From: Lacinutrix sp. 5H-3-7-4 | Lineage (GTDB): Bacteria; Bacteroidota; Bacteroidia; Flavobacteriales; Flavobacteriaceae | Direction: 5' to 3' | Assembly (NCBI RefSeq): GCF_000211855.2 | Contig: NC_015638.1 | Coordinates: 2,391,001-2,455,000 of the forward strand | DNA length: 64,000 nt | Program-made: the position numbers and the translations under genes | Notes under the pieces: generated by a model | Databases searched by the model: none | What the model saw: only the letters and a program-made list of their open reading frames with translations | Told to the model about the DNA's origin: nothing | In this document: positions 21,622 through 30,338 of the stretch, one piece after another | Layout: each line of letters starts with the position of its first letter | Numbering within the stretch: the first letter of the stretch is position 1

Positions 21622-23522
21622 TATATGTGTGCTAATTTATAGGTGTTTGTGTCTGTTAATTTTATAATATTATGCTCTAGGAGTTGTTTTAAAATTATTT
21701 GTATTTGATTTTCTGGTATGTTTAATTTTGTAAATAAAGCTCTGGAAGATAATTCTCCTTGCTCTAACGCCTTTATTATTAGCAGTTGTGCGTTTTTTAA
21801 ATCTACGCTCTTTTGTGGTTTTTTTGTAATACAAACAGAGCATATGCCACATGGTTCTATTTCGGTTTCTCCAAAATAACTTAATAATTGTGTGCTTTTA
21901 CAAAGATCATCATTATTAATATAGTTTAATACCGATTGTATTTGGTGCTCTTTTAACTGATTTTGTTGTCTTATAATTGTGGCTATTCGGTTTATAGTTT
22001 TATCGTCTTCTCTAGGTTGTAAGTAAGTAACCTGTGCATCAGTTTTCGAATTTTTAAACGTAATAATTTGTGCCTTTTCTAACAGTTGTAATACTGCAAA
22101 TACGGCATCTTCTTTAATAGATGCTTTTTCGGCAATTAATACTGTATTTATTTTGGTTTCTTGCTCAAAAATACCGCCATATGTTCTTAAAATAGATTTT
22201 ACTACAGTGCTTACTTCTTTATGCGTTTCTAAAAAATTAAATAAAGCAGTGTTACTAACTATAAATTGTACTAATACTTTTTGATTAAATTGTTTAGATA
22301 GGTTTATTACACTTGTTCTATCTAGTAACAATAATGCATTATAGGTTAATAAGGTATTAAAATTATAGGCTTTACAAAAGGCATTAAAATTAAAATCGAA
22401 AGTTAAATCGAATCCTTCACCATAAGAAACTTGAAAGTAACTGCTTAATTTTCTATAGACTATTTTTATAAAGTCTACTTTAGGCAATACATTTAAAAAC
22501 TGATTTTTTACAAGTGTTTCGTCGCTATTATTTTTTAAAATTACAGCAAAGGCTTTATTACCGTTTCTACCGGCTCTACCGGCTTCTTGAAAGTAACTTT
22601 CTAAACTTTCTGGTAAATTTAAATGTATTACAGTTTTGACATCTGCTTTGTCAATACCCATACCAAAGGCATTGGTTGCAACCATTACTTGTTTTCGGTT
22701 TTGCATCCAATTGTCAAGAGCATTATCTTTCTCATTATTTGTTAATCCGCCGTGATAATGTGTTGTACTAAAACCTCTATTATTTAAAAAAGAACTTATT
22801 TCTAAAGTTGCTTTTCGGTTTCTAACATAAACAATTGATGATTCTGGATTTTTTTTTAAAATAGTTTCTAGTCTGTAATATTTATCATCTTCATGAAAAA
22901 CCATATAAGATAGGTTGCTTCGTAAAAACGATTGTTTAAATATTTTAGGACTTATAAAATCTAATTCTTTTACAATATCTTCAACCACATTTGGTGTTGC
23001 ACTAGCTGTTAAAGCAATAACGTTTACTGTAGGTTGTAACTCTCTAAGTTTAGTAATGTTTTTATAACTTGGTCTAAAGTCATTTCCCCATTGGCTAATG
23101 CAATGTGCTTCATCTACAGCAATAAGATTAACATTCATTTGTCTTATACGAGCTTGAACAATGTCTTGTTGTAAACGTTCTGGCGAGAGGTACAAAAATT
23201 TATAATTTCCGTAGATGCAATTATCTAAAAGCGTATCTAATTGGTTGTAATTTATACCACTGGTTAGTGCCATTGCTTTAATACCTTTAGCTTGCAAGGC
23301 TTGTACTTGATCTTTCATTAATGCAACTAAAGGAGAAACAACAATACAAATACCATCTTTTACTAAAGCAGGAACTTGAAAACATACAGATTTTCCGCCG
23401 CCTGTTGGTAATAAAGCAAAAGTGTCATCGCCTTGTAAAACAGCATTTATAATATCTTCTTGTAGCGGTCTAAATGAAGTAAAATTCCAATAGCGTTCTA
23501 ATATGTCTATTGGATGTTGCAT
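21621..23522 (-). CDS. recQ: ATP-dependent DNA helicase RecQ
   Basis: This 633-aa superfamily 2 helicase unwinds DNA 3'-5' in recombination and repair. It has motif 0 FRPLQ, motif I TGGGKS (40-45), motif II DEAH (137-140), motif III TASA, motif VI QEAGRAGRNG, and the zinc-binding RQC cysteines in CEPCGICSVC-type spacing (EIEPCGICSVC) near the C terminus. No full HRDC domain is evident. Flavobacteria often carry a longer RecQ elsewhere, so this may be the second paralogue. Its start overlaps the preceding kinase-like gene by one base. Confidence 0.95.
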   Translation of the reverse strand: MQHPIDILERYWNFTSFRPLQEDIINAVLQGDDTFALLPTGGGKSVCFQVPALVKDGICIVVSPLVALMKDQVQALQAKGIKAMALTSGINYNQLDTLLDNCIYGNYKFLYLSPERLQQDIVQARIRQMNVNLIAVDEAHCISQWGNDFRPSYKNITKLRELQPTVNVIALTASATPNVVEDIVKELDFISPKIFKQSFLRSNLSYMVFHEDDKYYRLETILKKNPESSIVYVRNRKATLEISSFLNNRGFSTTHYHGGLTNNEKDNALDNWMQNRKQVMVATNAFGMGIDKADVKTVIHLNLPESLESYFQEAGRAGRNGNKAFAVILKNNSDETLVKNQFLNVLPKVDFIKIVYRKLSSYFQVSYGEGFDLTFDFNFNAFCKAYNFNTLLTYNALLLLDRTSVINLSKQFNQKVLVQFIVSNTALFNFLETHKEVSTVVKSILRTYGGIFEQETKINTVLIAEKASIKEDAVFAVLQLLEKAQIITFKNSKTDAQVTYLQPREDDKTINRIATIIRQQNQLKEHQIQSVLNYINNDDLCKSTQLLSYFGETEIEPCGICSVCITKKPQKSVDLKNAQLLIIKALEQGELSSRALFTKLNIPENQIQIILKQLLEHNIIKLTDTNTYKLAHI

Positions 23523-24064
23523 TACAACGCTTTTACTATATTAATAATATGCTCTGTTCTAGCTTCAATAGAGCCAAAAGGAACATCAATTAAATCGTAA
23601 CCACAATTAGTATAAGTTTCAACTAATTTTTCATGAATCTCAATAGCTTGATCAAAATTTTCATAGCGTTCACTATCGCTAGTAAAAATTTCTTGCCAAG
23701 GAGCTAAAATAAATACAGCGTTATATTTATTTTTTAAACAAGCATCATTAAATACATCAGGATACTCATCACCTTTAAAATCCATATAAGCAGGAATATC
23801 TGGAATACCACGATCTAAAAAAACAAACTCATTATTGCTTTCAATAGCTTCGTTGTATTGTTTTATGCGTCCATCTAGCAGTAACTCGCTAAATTGTAAA
23901 GGGTTGGTTAAAAATAACTGCTCTATACCATCTTCTCTGGCTTTAAGAGTTATTTGTCTAGAAATTTCTTCGAAGCAGGTAAAATGCCTATTCGTTAATT
24001 CATTAATAACAGAAGTTTTTCCGCTTCCAGGACCGCCGGTAATTACTATTGTCTTTGTATTCAA
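23522..24064 (-). CDS. AAA_28-type P-loop nucleotide-binding protein
   Basis: This 180-aa protein has Walker A GGPGSGKT (10-17), a FLDRGIPD segment acting as Walker B/lid region, and FILAPWQEIFTSDSERYENF, which fits the NadR/thymidylate-kinase-like AAA_28 group. These are putative phosphotransferases of unknown substrate. It begins the three-gene operon with recQ and fmt (one-base overlaps). The downstream divergent gene lies 92 bp away. Confidence 0.85.
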   Translation of the reverse strand: MNTKTIVITGGPGSGKTSVINELTNRHFTCFEEISRQITLKAREDGIEQLFLTNPLQFSELLLDGRIKQYNEAIESNNEFVFLDRGIPDIPAYMDFKGDEYPDVFNDACLKNKYNAVFILAPWQEIFTSDSERYENFDQAIEIHEKLVETYTNCGYDLIDVPFGSIEARTEHIINIVKAL

Positions 24065-24130
24065 TTAAGGTATAGTTTAGATTGTAAAATTCGCAATAAA
24101 ATTGATATAAAAAAAATCGAAAGTATAACT

Positions 24131-24138
24131 TATCTTTG
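24131..24138 (+). promoter_or_regulatory. Putative -7 element of the DUF493-DUF4290-murA unit
   Basis: TATCTTTG fits TAnnTTTG, 18 bp before the ATG at 24157. The nearest TTG is 26 nt upstream, slightly too far. Confidence 0.45.
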
Positions 24139-24156
24139 TAGCATATAAATAATACT

Positions 24157-24450
24157 ATGAGTAAAGAACAAAATCCAGAAGCGTTTTATACAAAGTTAAA
24201 ATCACAATTGCAGGATACTACGCTATGGCCAGCAGAATATCTCTATAAATTTATTATTAAATCTGAATTAAATAAAATAGCAGAAATTGAAGCTATATTT
24301 AATCATTTAGGAGCGGTAATAAAAACAAAAGAATCTAGTAACGGCAAGTATACCAGCGTATCAATAAACGTTAGAATGAAAAACCCAGACCAGGTTATTG
24401 AGAAATATAAAGAAGTAGCCAAAAAAATTGAAGGTGTAATTTCTCTATAA
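24157..24450 (+). CDS. DUF493 (YbeD-like) family protein
   Basis: This 97-aa protein has the ferredoxin-like DUF493 pattern: FYTKLKSQLQDTTLWPAEYL, YKFIIKSELNKIAEIEAIF, then KYTSVSINVRMKNPDQVIEKY and a final helix. YbeD-type proteins resemble ACT-like regulatory domains, but the role is unknown. It is first in a plus-strand group with DUF4290 and murA. Confidence 0.9.
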   Translation: MSKEQNPEAFYTKLKSQLQDTTLWPAEYLYKFIIKSELNKIAEIEAIFNHLGAVIKTKESSNGKYTSVSINVRMKNPDQVIEKYKEVAKKIEGVISL

Positions 24451-24548
24451 TTTTCAATTTTATTTACTATAAACTCTAAATTCTTTTGTATTTTGCGAAA
24501 GCAATATAAACTACAATTGCAACTTATAATTACTACACAATTTTTATT

Positions 24549-25196
24549 TTGATAGACGATATAGAATACAATACAGAGCGTGAGCATTTAATAATTCCAG
24601 AATATGGACGCCACGTTCAAAAAATGGTAAACTACGCGATAGCGCAAGAAACAAAAGAAGAACGCAATAAAGTTGCTAAAGCCATTATTTCTGTAATGGG
24701 TAATTTACAACCGCACTTACGCGACGTTCCAGATTTTCAACACAAGCTTTGGGATCAACTTTTTATCATGTCTAAATTTGAATTAGATGTCGATTCTCCT
24801 TACGAAAAACCATCTAAAGAACTTTTAGAAGAACGCCCGAAACCTTTAGAGTATCCTCAAAATTTTCCAAAATATCGTTTCTACGGAAATAATATTAAAA
24901 CAATGATTGATGTTGCCATTTCATGGGAAGAAGGAGAATTAAAAGAAGCTCTAATTTTTACCATTGCAAACCACATGAAAAAGTGTTTTTTAAATTGGAA
25001 TAAAGACACTGTAGAAGATGAAGTGATTTTTAATCACCTATACGAATTATCTAAAGGTGAAATAAACTTAAAAGGCTCTAAGGAAGACTTAACAGATGCT
25101 GCAAGTTTATTAAAATCTAACTCTAAAAAGAAGTATTCAAATAACAAAAAGGGTACAAAGAAAAATAATAACAACCGAGGAAAAAAAAGATACTAA
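24549..25196 (+). CDS. DUF4290 family protein
   Basis: This 215-aa protein is known only from Bacteroidota. Diagnostic parts are EYNTEREHLIIPEYGRHVQK, a NLQPHLRDVPDFQHKLWDQL block, and KNIKTMID-like helices in the middle. The last 30 residues are nearly all Lys, Asn and Gly (low complexity). The start is TTG at 24549; no ATG fits. Its stop is 8 bp before murA, so they are cotranscribed, hinting at a cell-envelope role. Function unknown. Confidence 0.88.
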   Translation: MIDDIEYNTEREHLIIPEYGRHVQKMVNYAIAQETKEERNKVAKAIISVMGNLQPHLRDVPDFQHKLWDQLFIMSKFELDVDSPYEKPSKELLEERPKPLEYPQNFPKYRFYGNNIKTMIDVAISWEEGELKEALIFTIANHMKKCFLNWNKDTVEDEVIFNHLYELSKGEINLKGSKEDLTDAASLLKSNSKKKYSNNKKGTKKNNNNRGKKRY

Positions 25197-25204
25197 AATA
25201 GCAA

Positions 25205-26518
25205 ATGGGTACATTTATTATTGAAGGTGGTCACCAACTACAAGGCGAAATACAACCACAAGGCGCAAAAAATGAAGCATTACAAATACTATGCGCAGTT
25301 TTATTAACTCCAGAAAAAGTTACTATAAACAATATTCCAAATATAATTGACATTAATAAGTTAATTGTATTATTAAGTAACTTAGGTGTAAAAGTAGAAA
25401 AACTTAATGAAGGTTCTTACTCTTTTCAAGCAGATGATTTAAATTTAGAATACTTAGAATCTGCAAAATTTAAAGAAGAAGGTCGCGGTTTAAGAGGTTC
25501 TATAATGATTGTTGGACCATTATTGGCAAGATTTGGTAAAGGTTATATACCAAAACCAGGAGGTGATAAAATAGGAAGAAGACGTTTAGACACCCATTTT
25601 GAAGGCTTTATTAGCCTTGGAGCTAAATTTAGATATAATCGTGAAGATTATTTTTATGGAGTAGAAGCAGAGCAATTAGTTGGTACAGATATGTTGCTTG
25701 ACGAAGCTTCTGTAACAGGAACAGCAAACATAGTAATGGCTGCTGTTTTAGCAAAAGGAACCACTACTATATATAATGCAGCCTGCGAGCCATACTTACA
25801 ACAATTATGTAAGATGTTAAACCGTATGGGAGCAAAAATCTCTGGTGTTGGTTCTAATTTATTAACCATTGAAGGTGTTGATACTTTAGGCGGAACAGAG
25901 CATACCATGCTTCCAGATATGATAGAAATAGGAAGCTGGATAGGTTTAGCTGCTATGACTAAAAGTGAATTAACAATAAAAAATGTTAGCTGGGATGATT
26001 TAGGACAAATACCAAACGTATTTAGAAAATTAGGAATTACTGTTGAAAGACGTGGTGACGATATTTTTATACCTAAACATACAGATGGTTACGAAATACA
26101 AAATTACATTGATGGTTCTATTTTAACCATAGCCGATGCACCTTGGCCAGGATTTACACCAGATTTATTAAGTATAGTACTGGTAGTAGCAACACAAGCA
26201 AAAGGAGAAGTTTTAGTACACCAAAAAATGTTTGAAAGCCGTTTATTTTTTGTAGATAAAGTAATTGATATGGGTGCAAAAATTATACTTTGTGATCCAC
26301 ATAGAGCAACAATAATTGGTCATGATTTTAAATCTCAATTAAAAGCAACAACCATGACGTCGCCAGATATTCGTGCAGGTATTTCTCTTTTAATTGCTGC
26401 ATTATCTGCCAAAGGAACATCTACAATACATAATATTGAACAAATAGATAGAGGTTACCAACATATTGTAAAACGATTACAGCGTATTGGCGCTAAAATT
26501 ACAAGAGTTGATAGTTAA
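25205..26518 (+). CDS. murA: UDP-N-acetylglucosamine 1-carboxyvinyltransferase MurA
   Basis: This 437-aa enzyme adds enolpyruvate from PEP to UDP-GlcNAc, the first committed step of peptidoglycan. Two inverse alpha/beta domains are complete, with GAKNEAL (Lys of KN pair) near residue 21, GLRGS (95-99), and SVTGTANIVMAAVL. In the active-site loop PGGDKIGRRRLDTH the usual fosfomycin-target Cys is Asp (D121), as in mycobacterial and chlamydial enzymes, predicting natural fosfomycin resistance. It follows DUF4290 by 8 bp and ends at a strong terminator. Confidence 0.97.
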   Translation: MGTFIIEGGHQLQGEIQPQGAKNEALQILCAVLLTPEKVTINNIPNIIDINKLIVLLSNLGVKVEKLNEGSYSFQADDLNLEYLESAKFKEEGRGLRGSIMIVGPLLARFGKGYIPKPGGDKIGRRRLDTHFEGFISLGAKFRYNREDYFYGVEAEQLVGTDMLLDEASVTGTANIVMAAVLAKGTTTIYNAACEPYLQQLCKMLNRMGAKISGVGSNLLTIEGVDTLGGTEHTMLPDMIEIGSWIGLAAMTKSELTIKNVSWDDLGQIPNVFRKLGITVERRGDDIFIPKHTDGYEIQNYIDGSILTIADAPWPGFTPDLLSIVLVVATQAKGEVLVHQKMFESRLFFVDKVIDMGAKIILCDPHRATIIGHDFKSQLKATTMTSPDIRAGISLLIAALSAKGTSTIHNIEQIDRGYQHIVKRLQRIGAKITRVDS

Positions 26519-26538
26519 TAATTTTAAATAATTATATA

Positions 26539-26570
26539 AAAAAAGCTTCAGTTTAAACTGAAGCTTTTTT
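26539..26570. terminator. Bidirectional intrinsic terminator
   Basis: AAAGCTTCAGTTT and its complement form a perfect 16-bp palindrome with A/T runs on both sides. It serves murA (plus) and the SnoaL-like gene (minus), whose stop is at 26572. Confidence 0.92.
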
Positions 26571-26571
26571 A

Positions 26572-26934
26572 TTATGGCATACTATAAAAATATTGTTCAC
26601 TGGTAATTTTACCATCTTTTACCTCATAAACACAAACTTCTTCCATTTTCTGTCTACCGCCTTCTTTAAAAGTACAGTCAAAACCCATTTTGGCAGTAAA
26701 AAAATTACCTGCAACTACAGGTTCTCCAATTTCACTAGCGTGAACACTTTCTACGCTATCTTCCCATGCTTTACTTTTATTCCAAACATTTTGTTTACCA
26801 GTAGTAACTTCGTTTGGCATTCCAGGCATTTCTCTGCTTACGATATTCTCTGCATATAATTGTTCAATACATTCAAGGTTTTTACCTTGTTCGCACATAG
26901 TTTTCCATTGGTTAGCAACATCTTGTGTATTCAT
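26572..26934 (-). CDS. SnoaL-like/NTF2-fold protein
   Basis: This 120-aa protein shows the NTF2-like layout: helix VANQWKTMCEQGKNLECIEQ, LYAENIVSRE, an EVTTGKQNVWNKSKAWEDSV block, then beta strands with CVYEVKDGKITSEQYFYS. SnoaL-type domains include isomerases, hydrolases and many non-enzymatic binders. No signal peptide. It stands alone between murA and the photolyase cluster; whether it belongs to that cluster is unclear (69 bp gap). Confidence 0.8.
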   Translation of the reverse strand: MNTQDVANQWKTMCEQGKNLECIEQLYAENIVSREMPGMPNEVTTGKQNVWNKSKAWEDSVESVHASEIGEPVVAGNFFTAKMGFDCTFKEGGRQKMEEVCVYEVKDGKITSEQYFYSMP

Positions 26935-27003
26935 ACTATTTGTTTTTTGGTTGGTTTATAAATATACAAAAAACTAATAATGAATAAGTTAAGAAATTAT
27001 TAT

Positions 27004-28308
27004 TTATGCTACAGCGTCTTTGTAAACTTTTAAACAGCGTTCTCTAGCTTCTTTATGGTCTACAATTTTTTCTGGGTATTTATCTGTACCAAATTCTGGA
27101 ATCCATTGTTTTATATATTTTTTGTCCTTATCAAACTTATCTATTTGCGTAGTAGGATTAAATATTCTAAAATATGGAGATGCATCTACTCCAGATCCAG
27201 CAACCCATTGCCAATTACCTACATTACTAGCCATATCGTAATCATGAAGTTTTTGGGCAAAATAAGCTTCGCCTTTTCTCCAATCTATAAGTAAGTGTTT
27301 ACATAAAAAACTGCCAACTAGCATGCGCACACGATTATGCATAAAGCCGGTTTGATTTAATTGTCTCATTCCAGCATCTACTAAAGGATAGCCAGTTTTT
27401 CCATCGCACCAAGCTTTAAATTCTTTATTATTGTTTCGCCATTTAATATTATCGTATTTTGCTTTAAATGCATCTTTATGTGTGTCTGGAAAATGCCATA
27501 AAATTTGCATGAAAAATTCTCTCCATATAAGTTCCTGCCAGAAAATCTCGTTATTTTCTGCAGTTGCTTTTTTTACCATTTTTCTAACGCTTACAGTGCC
27601 AAATCTTAAATGCGGACCTAAACGTGAAGTGGTATCTTTGGCTGGAAAATTTCTTGTAGCTTCATATTCTTGTATCAAAGTAGGAGTTACAGTATAGTCT
27701 TTAATATCTTGACTAGATTTTTTAAAACCTATATCGCTTAAACTTAAATTAGGTAGCCTTGTATTTTCAATTAAATTATTTAAAAATGTATTGGTATAGT
27801 AAATTTTTAAATCATAATCTTTAAATTTAGCTTTCCATTTTTTCATGTATGGAGTGTATACTACGTAAGGTTTACCGTCGTCTTTTACTACTTCGTTTTT
27901 TTCAAAAATTACCTGATCTTTATAAGTTTTAAAGTTAATTTTATTTTCTTCTAAAAACGATTGTATTTCACTATCTCTTTCTTTTGCGTATGGCTCATAA
28001 TCATGATTGGTGTAAACAGTATTAATGTTATAATCTTTAATTAAAGACTTATAAATATCTATTGGTTTACCGTAAAACATTGCTAGACTGCTATTATTTT
28101 CATCTTGTAATGTTTGCCTCATGTTTTGCAATGTTTCAAAAATAAAACTTACACGAGCATCGTTTTCTGGTAATTCATCTAATATTTCAGAATCAAAAAT
28201 AAAAATTGGCAGTACGGGATGTTCGGCTTTTAGTGCTTCAAAAAAACCAACATTATCATCTAATCTTAAATCTCTACGAAACCAAAAAATGTTTACAGTT
28301 TTACTCAT
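27004..28308 (-). CDS. phrB: Class I CPD photolyase
   Basis: This 434-aa deoxyribodipyrimidine photolyase uses FAD and light to split cyclobutane pyrimidine dimers. The N-terminal alpha/beta antenna domain starts NIFWFRRDLRLDDN. The FAD domain has TSRLGPHLRFGTVSVR, WQELIWREFFMQIL, and the core DAGMRQLNQTGFMHNRVRM, VGSFLCKHLLIDWR, and GNWQWVAGSGVDASPYFRIF blocks. The length is usual for the class. It is last in the transcription unit beginning near 30234. It differs from the DASH protein at 31878-33191 in the C-terminal FAD-site wording. Confidence 0.95.
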   Translation of the reverse strand: MSKTVNIFWFRRDLRLDDNVGFFEALKAEHPVLPIFIFDSEILDELPENDARVSFIFETLQNMRQTLQDENNSSLAMFYGKPIDIYKSLIKDYNINTVYTNHDYEPYAKERDSEIQSFLEENKINFKTYKDQVIFEKNEVVKDDGKPYVVYTPYMKKWKAKFKDYDLKIYYTNTFLNNLIENTRLPNLSLSDIGFKKSSQDIKDYTVTPTLIQEYEATRNFPAKDTTSRLGPHLRFGTVSVRKMVKKATAENNEIFWQELIWREFFMQILWHFPDTHKDAFKAKYDNIKWRNNNKEFKAWCDGKTGYPLVDAGMRQLNQTGFMHNRVRMLVGSFLCKHLLIDWRKGEAYFAQKLHDYDMASNVGNWQWVAGSGVDASPYFRIFNPTTQIDKFDKDKKYIKQWIPEFGTDKYPEKIVDHKEARERCLKVYKDAVA

Positions 28309-28311
28309 AGT

Positions 28312-28773
28312 TTAATATTTGCCAAATAATTCTTCTAGCTTATTTGTTCTATAATTAAATATTTCTTCTAATTTAGGTTTTACTAAAATAGGATGAACTA
28401 ATTGACCTAGAAAACCCATAGGTAATTTGTAATCTATTATATCTTCCATTTCAACGCCACCATCTATTTCTTTAATAAAATGTTTGTGATGCCATAAAGC
28501 ATATGGACCAAAACGTTGTTCGTCTACAAAATATTCGCCGTCTACAACATGTGCAATTTCTGTTACCCATTTTGTTTTAATACCTAAAACTGGTGTTACT
28601 ATATATTGTATTATTTGTCCTGCAAACATTGGTTTGTCTCCGCCAGAAAGAATATTGAAACCCATATAATCTGGAGTTATTGTTTTTAAGTTTTTAGGAC
28701 TTGATAAAAACTCCCAGGCTTGAGATTTGCTTATTGGTAAGTTTTGTTTTTTATGTAAACGGTATATTTTCAT
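28312..28773 (-). CDS. SRPBCC family ligand-binding protein
   Basis: This 153-aa protein has a START/SRPBCC pattern: LPISKSQAWEFLSSPKNLKT ITPDYMG, a strand-rich centre with HVVDGEYFVDEQRFGPYALW, and a C-terminal helix VHPILVKPKLEEIFNYRTN. Proteins of this kind are often found next to photolyases and are sometimes called cell-division inhibitor-like. Its stop is 4 bp from the photolyase start, so they are coupled. The ligand is unknown. Confidence 0.82.
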   Translation of the reverse strand: MKIYRLHKKQNLPISKSQAWEFLSSPKNLKTITPDYMGFNILSGGDKPMFAGQIIQYIVTPVLGIKTKWVTEIAHVVDGEYFVDEQRFGPYALWHHKHFIKEIDGGVEMEDIIDYKLPMGFLGQLVHPILVKPKLEEIFNYRTNKLEELFGKY

Positions 28774-28812
28774 ATTAATATTTTGAGAACTATTTAAAAG
28801 ATTGTTGTTTTA

Positions 28813-29496
28813 TTAAATTTTAAAACTAACAATACCACAATCCATTTTAAAAATTTGACCAGAAATTGATGCAGCTTTGTTTGATATTAAAAAACTTGCC
28901 ATTTCTGCTATTTCGTCTGGTTGCAAGAATTTTTTTAATGGGTGACGTTCATTCATATTGTCAATCATTTTTTCATTGCGCAATAATTTTGAAGCTAAAT
29001 CTGTATCTGTAACTGTTGGTGCAATGGCATTAACTCTTATAGTTGGTGCTAACTCTGCGCCAAGAGATTTTGTTAAACCTTCTACAGCAGCTTTAGAAGC
29101 AGCAACACTGGCATGATAAGGCATACCTAATGCCGTTGCTACGGTACTAAATAGTAGTATTGATGGTTTATTTCCTTTTTTTAAAATTGGTAGATAATGT
29201 TGTATGCTTTTTACAGCGCCTAAAACATTAATGTCAAAATCTGCTTTAAAATCATCTAAGCTTAACCTAGAAATTGGTTTTAAATTTATACTTCCAGGAC
29301 AATAAATTAAGGTGTCTATGGCTTCAATTTCTGGAAGTTCATCTTCTAAAACATCTGCACTTATATGTCTTAAATTTTTATGAGATAAAGCAGGAGTAGA
29401 GCGACTAATATTTATAATATTATTGGCTTCTATTAGTTGTTTTATTATGGCGTTTCCAATGCCTTTGCTTCCGCCAATTATAAGTATATTTTTCAT
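28813..29496 (-). CDS. Short-chain dehydrogenase/reductase
   Basis: This 227-aa SDR has the Rossmann glycine motif GGSKGIG (8-14), the NAG-equivalent CPGS, catalytic Ser in LLFSTVA with the YHASVAASKAAVE block (Tyr-x-x-x-Lys arrangement reads YHASVAASK, in which the Tyr-to-Lys spacing is altered), and a C-terminal FLISNKAASISGQIFKMDCG. The altered spacing suggests a non-canonical member. It sits in the light/UV cluster; no substrate can be assigned. Confidence 0.83.
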   Translation of the reverse strand: MKNILIIGGSKGIGNAIIKQLIEANNIINISRSTPALSHKNLRHISADVLEDELPEIEAIDTLIYCPGSINLKPISRLSLDDFKADFDINVLGAVKSIQHYLPILKKGNKPSILLFSTVATALGMPYHASVAASKAAVEGLTKSLGAELAPTIRVNAIAPTVTDTDLASKLLRNEKMIDNMNERHPLKKFLQPDEIAEMASFLISNKAASISGQIFKMDCGIVSFKI

Positions 29497-29534
29497 TTTA
29501 AATTTATTTATTTAATGTAATACAAAAGCAGTAG

Positions 29535-29834
29535 TTACCTTTTACTTATTTTATTATGCGTAATTTGTTTTTGTCTAGAACATTTAAATCTTCCTTCCTG
29601 AAAATTTCTATTTTTTGCGTGTTTGGTTTTTCTACCTTGAACTCTAGAACGCCATAACCTAAAACTACTAGGTTTCATTTCTTGCCTCATTAACTCAATA
29701 ATTTCTTGCTCTTTTATGCCAAATTGAAATGTAATAGCATCAAAAGGTGTTCTATCTTCCCAAGCCATTTCTATAATTCTATCTATATCTTCTATAGTAA
29801 AAACAGCATTAGGTTTGGAAATTATATTGTTCAT
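29535..29834 (-). CDS. TIGR03643 family protein
   Basis: This 99-aa protein carries the family core: FTIEDIDRIIEMAWEDRTPF, FGIKEQEIIELMRQEMKP and SSFRLWRSRVQGRKTKHAKN. It looks like a small helix-turn-helix followed by a basic tail, so DNA binding is possible, but no function is established. The family is frequently found near photolyase/cryptochrome genes. It overlaps the end of the upstream gene by 26 bp in a different frame. Confidence 0.88.
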   Translation of the reverse strand: MNNIISKPNAVFTIEDIDRIIEMAWEDRTPFDAITFQFGIKEQEIIELMRQEMKPSSFRLWRSRVQGRKTKHAKNRNFQEGRFKCSRQKQITHNKISKR

Positions 29835-30234
29835 CGAATTTTATTTTTTGATTCATTAATTTATTAAAAAAACCTTTGTTTTCCTTTAAAGTTTTATTGT
29901 TTCTAAAATGAATAAATTTTCCTTGGGTATGAATGCTAGAACCATTTGTTTTATAAATAACAAGTTGGTAATATGGTATTGCCCAAGTAAAGTTTTTTAG
30001 TCCTTTATTTATATGAATTAAAATTCCTTTTGGTCTTAATTCTATATTAGCATAATTTACATCTGAAATTTTATTGAGATATTGTGCAATATTTGGACTA
30101 ACATTTTCTATTATCATTCGTTTAGAACCTACACCTTTTAATTTTATAATTTGCCTGAAACTAAAAGGTTTACCAACAACATCTATTAAAAGTCTTTTGT
30201 TTTCTTTGTTAGTGTGTGTTGTATTTAAAATCAT
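29809..30234 (-). CDS. Hypothetical protein of the photolyase cluster
   Basis: This 141-aa protein has no family I recognise. It is basic and beta-rich (IELRPKGILIHINKGLKNFT, WAIPYYQLVIYKTN), with no signal peptide or membrane helix; the shape recalls a PH-like or small ligand-binding domain. It is the first gene of the transcription unit leading to the CPD photolyase, directly after the shared promoter motif (30265-30311), which makes light- or UV-responsive expression likely. Confidence 0.62.
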   Translation of the reverse strand: MILNTTHTNKENKRLLIDVVGKPFSFRQIIKLKGVGSKRMIIENVSPNIAQYLNKISDVNYANIELRPKGILIHINKGLKNFTWAIPYYQLVIYKTNGSSIHTQGKFIHFRNNKTLKENKGFFNKLMNQKIKFDEQYNFQT

Positions 30235-30264
30235 ATAATAAAGGTTTGCTCTATGATTTCAAAA

Positions 30265-30311
30265 ATACAAAATGTTTAATGTTTTTGAGTTGTGATTAAA
30301 CAAAAATTAAC
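30265..30311 (-). promoter_or_regulatory. Shared promoter/operator of the photolyase cluster, copy 2
   Basis: ATACAAAATGTTTAAT (30265-30280) is identical to 37361-37376. TGTTTAA (30273-30279), 16 nt, TTAAACA (30296-30302) form an inverted repeat with the same spacing as at the TetR gene. On the minus strand the last half-site lies 5 nt before TATTTTTG, a consensus -7 element. Confidence 0.7.
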
Positions 30312-30338
30312 AAAAATATTTGTTACTAGAGATTTGTT

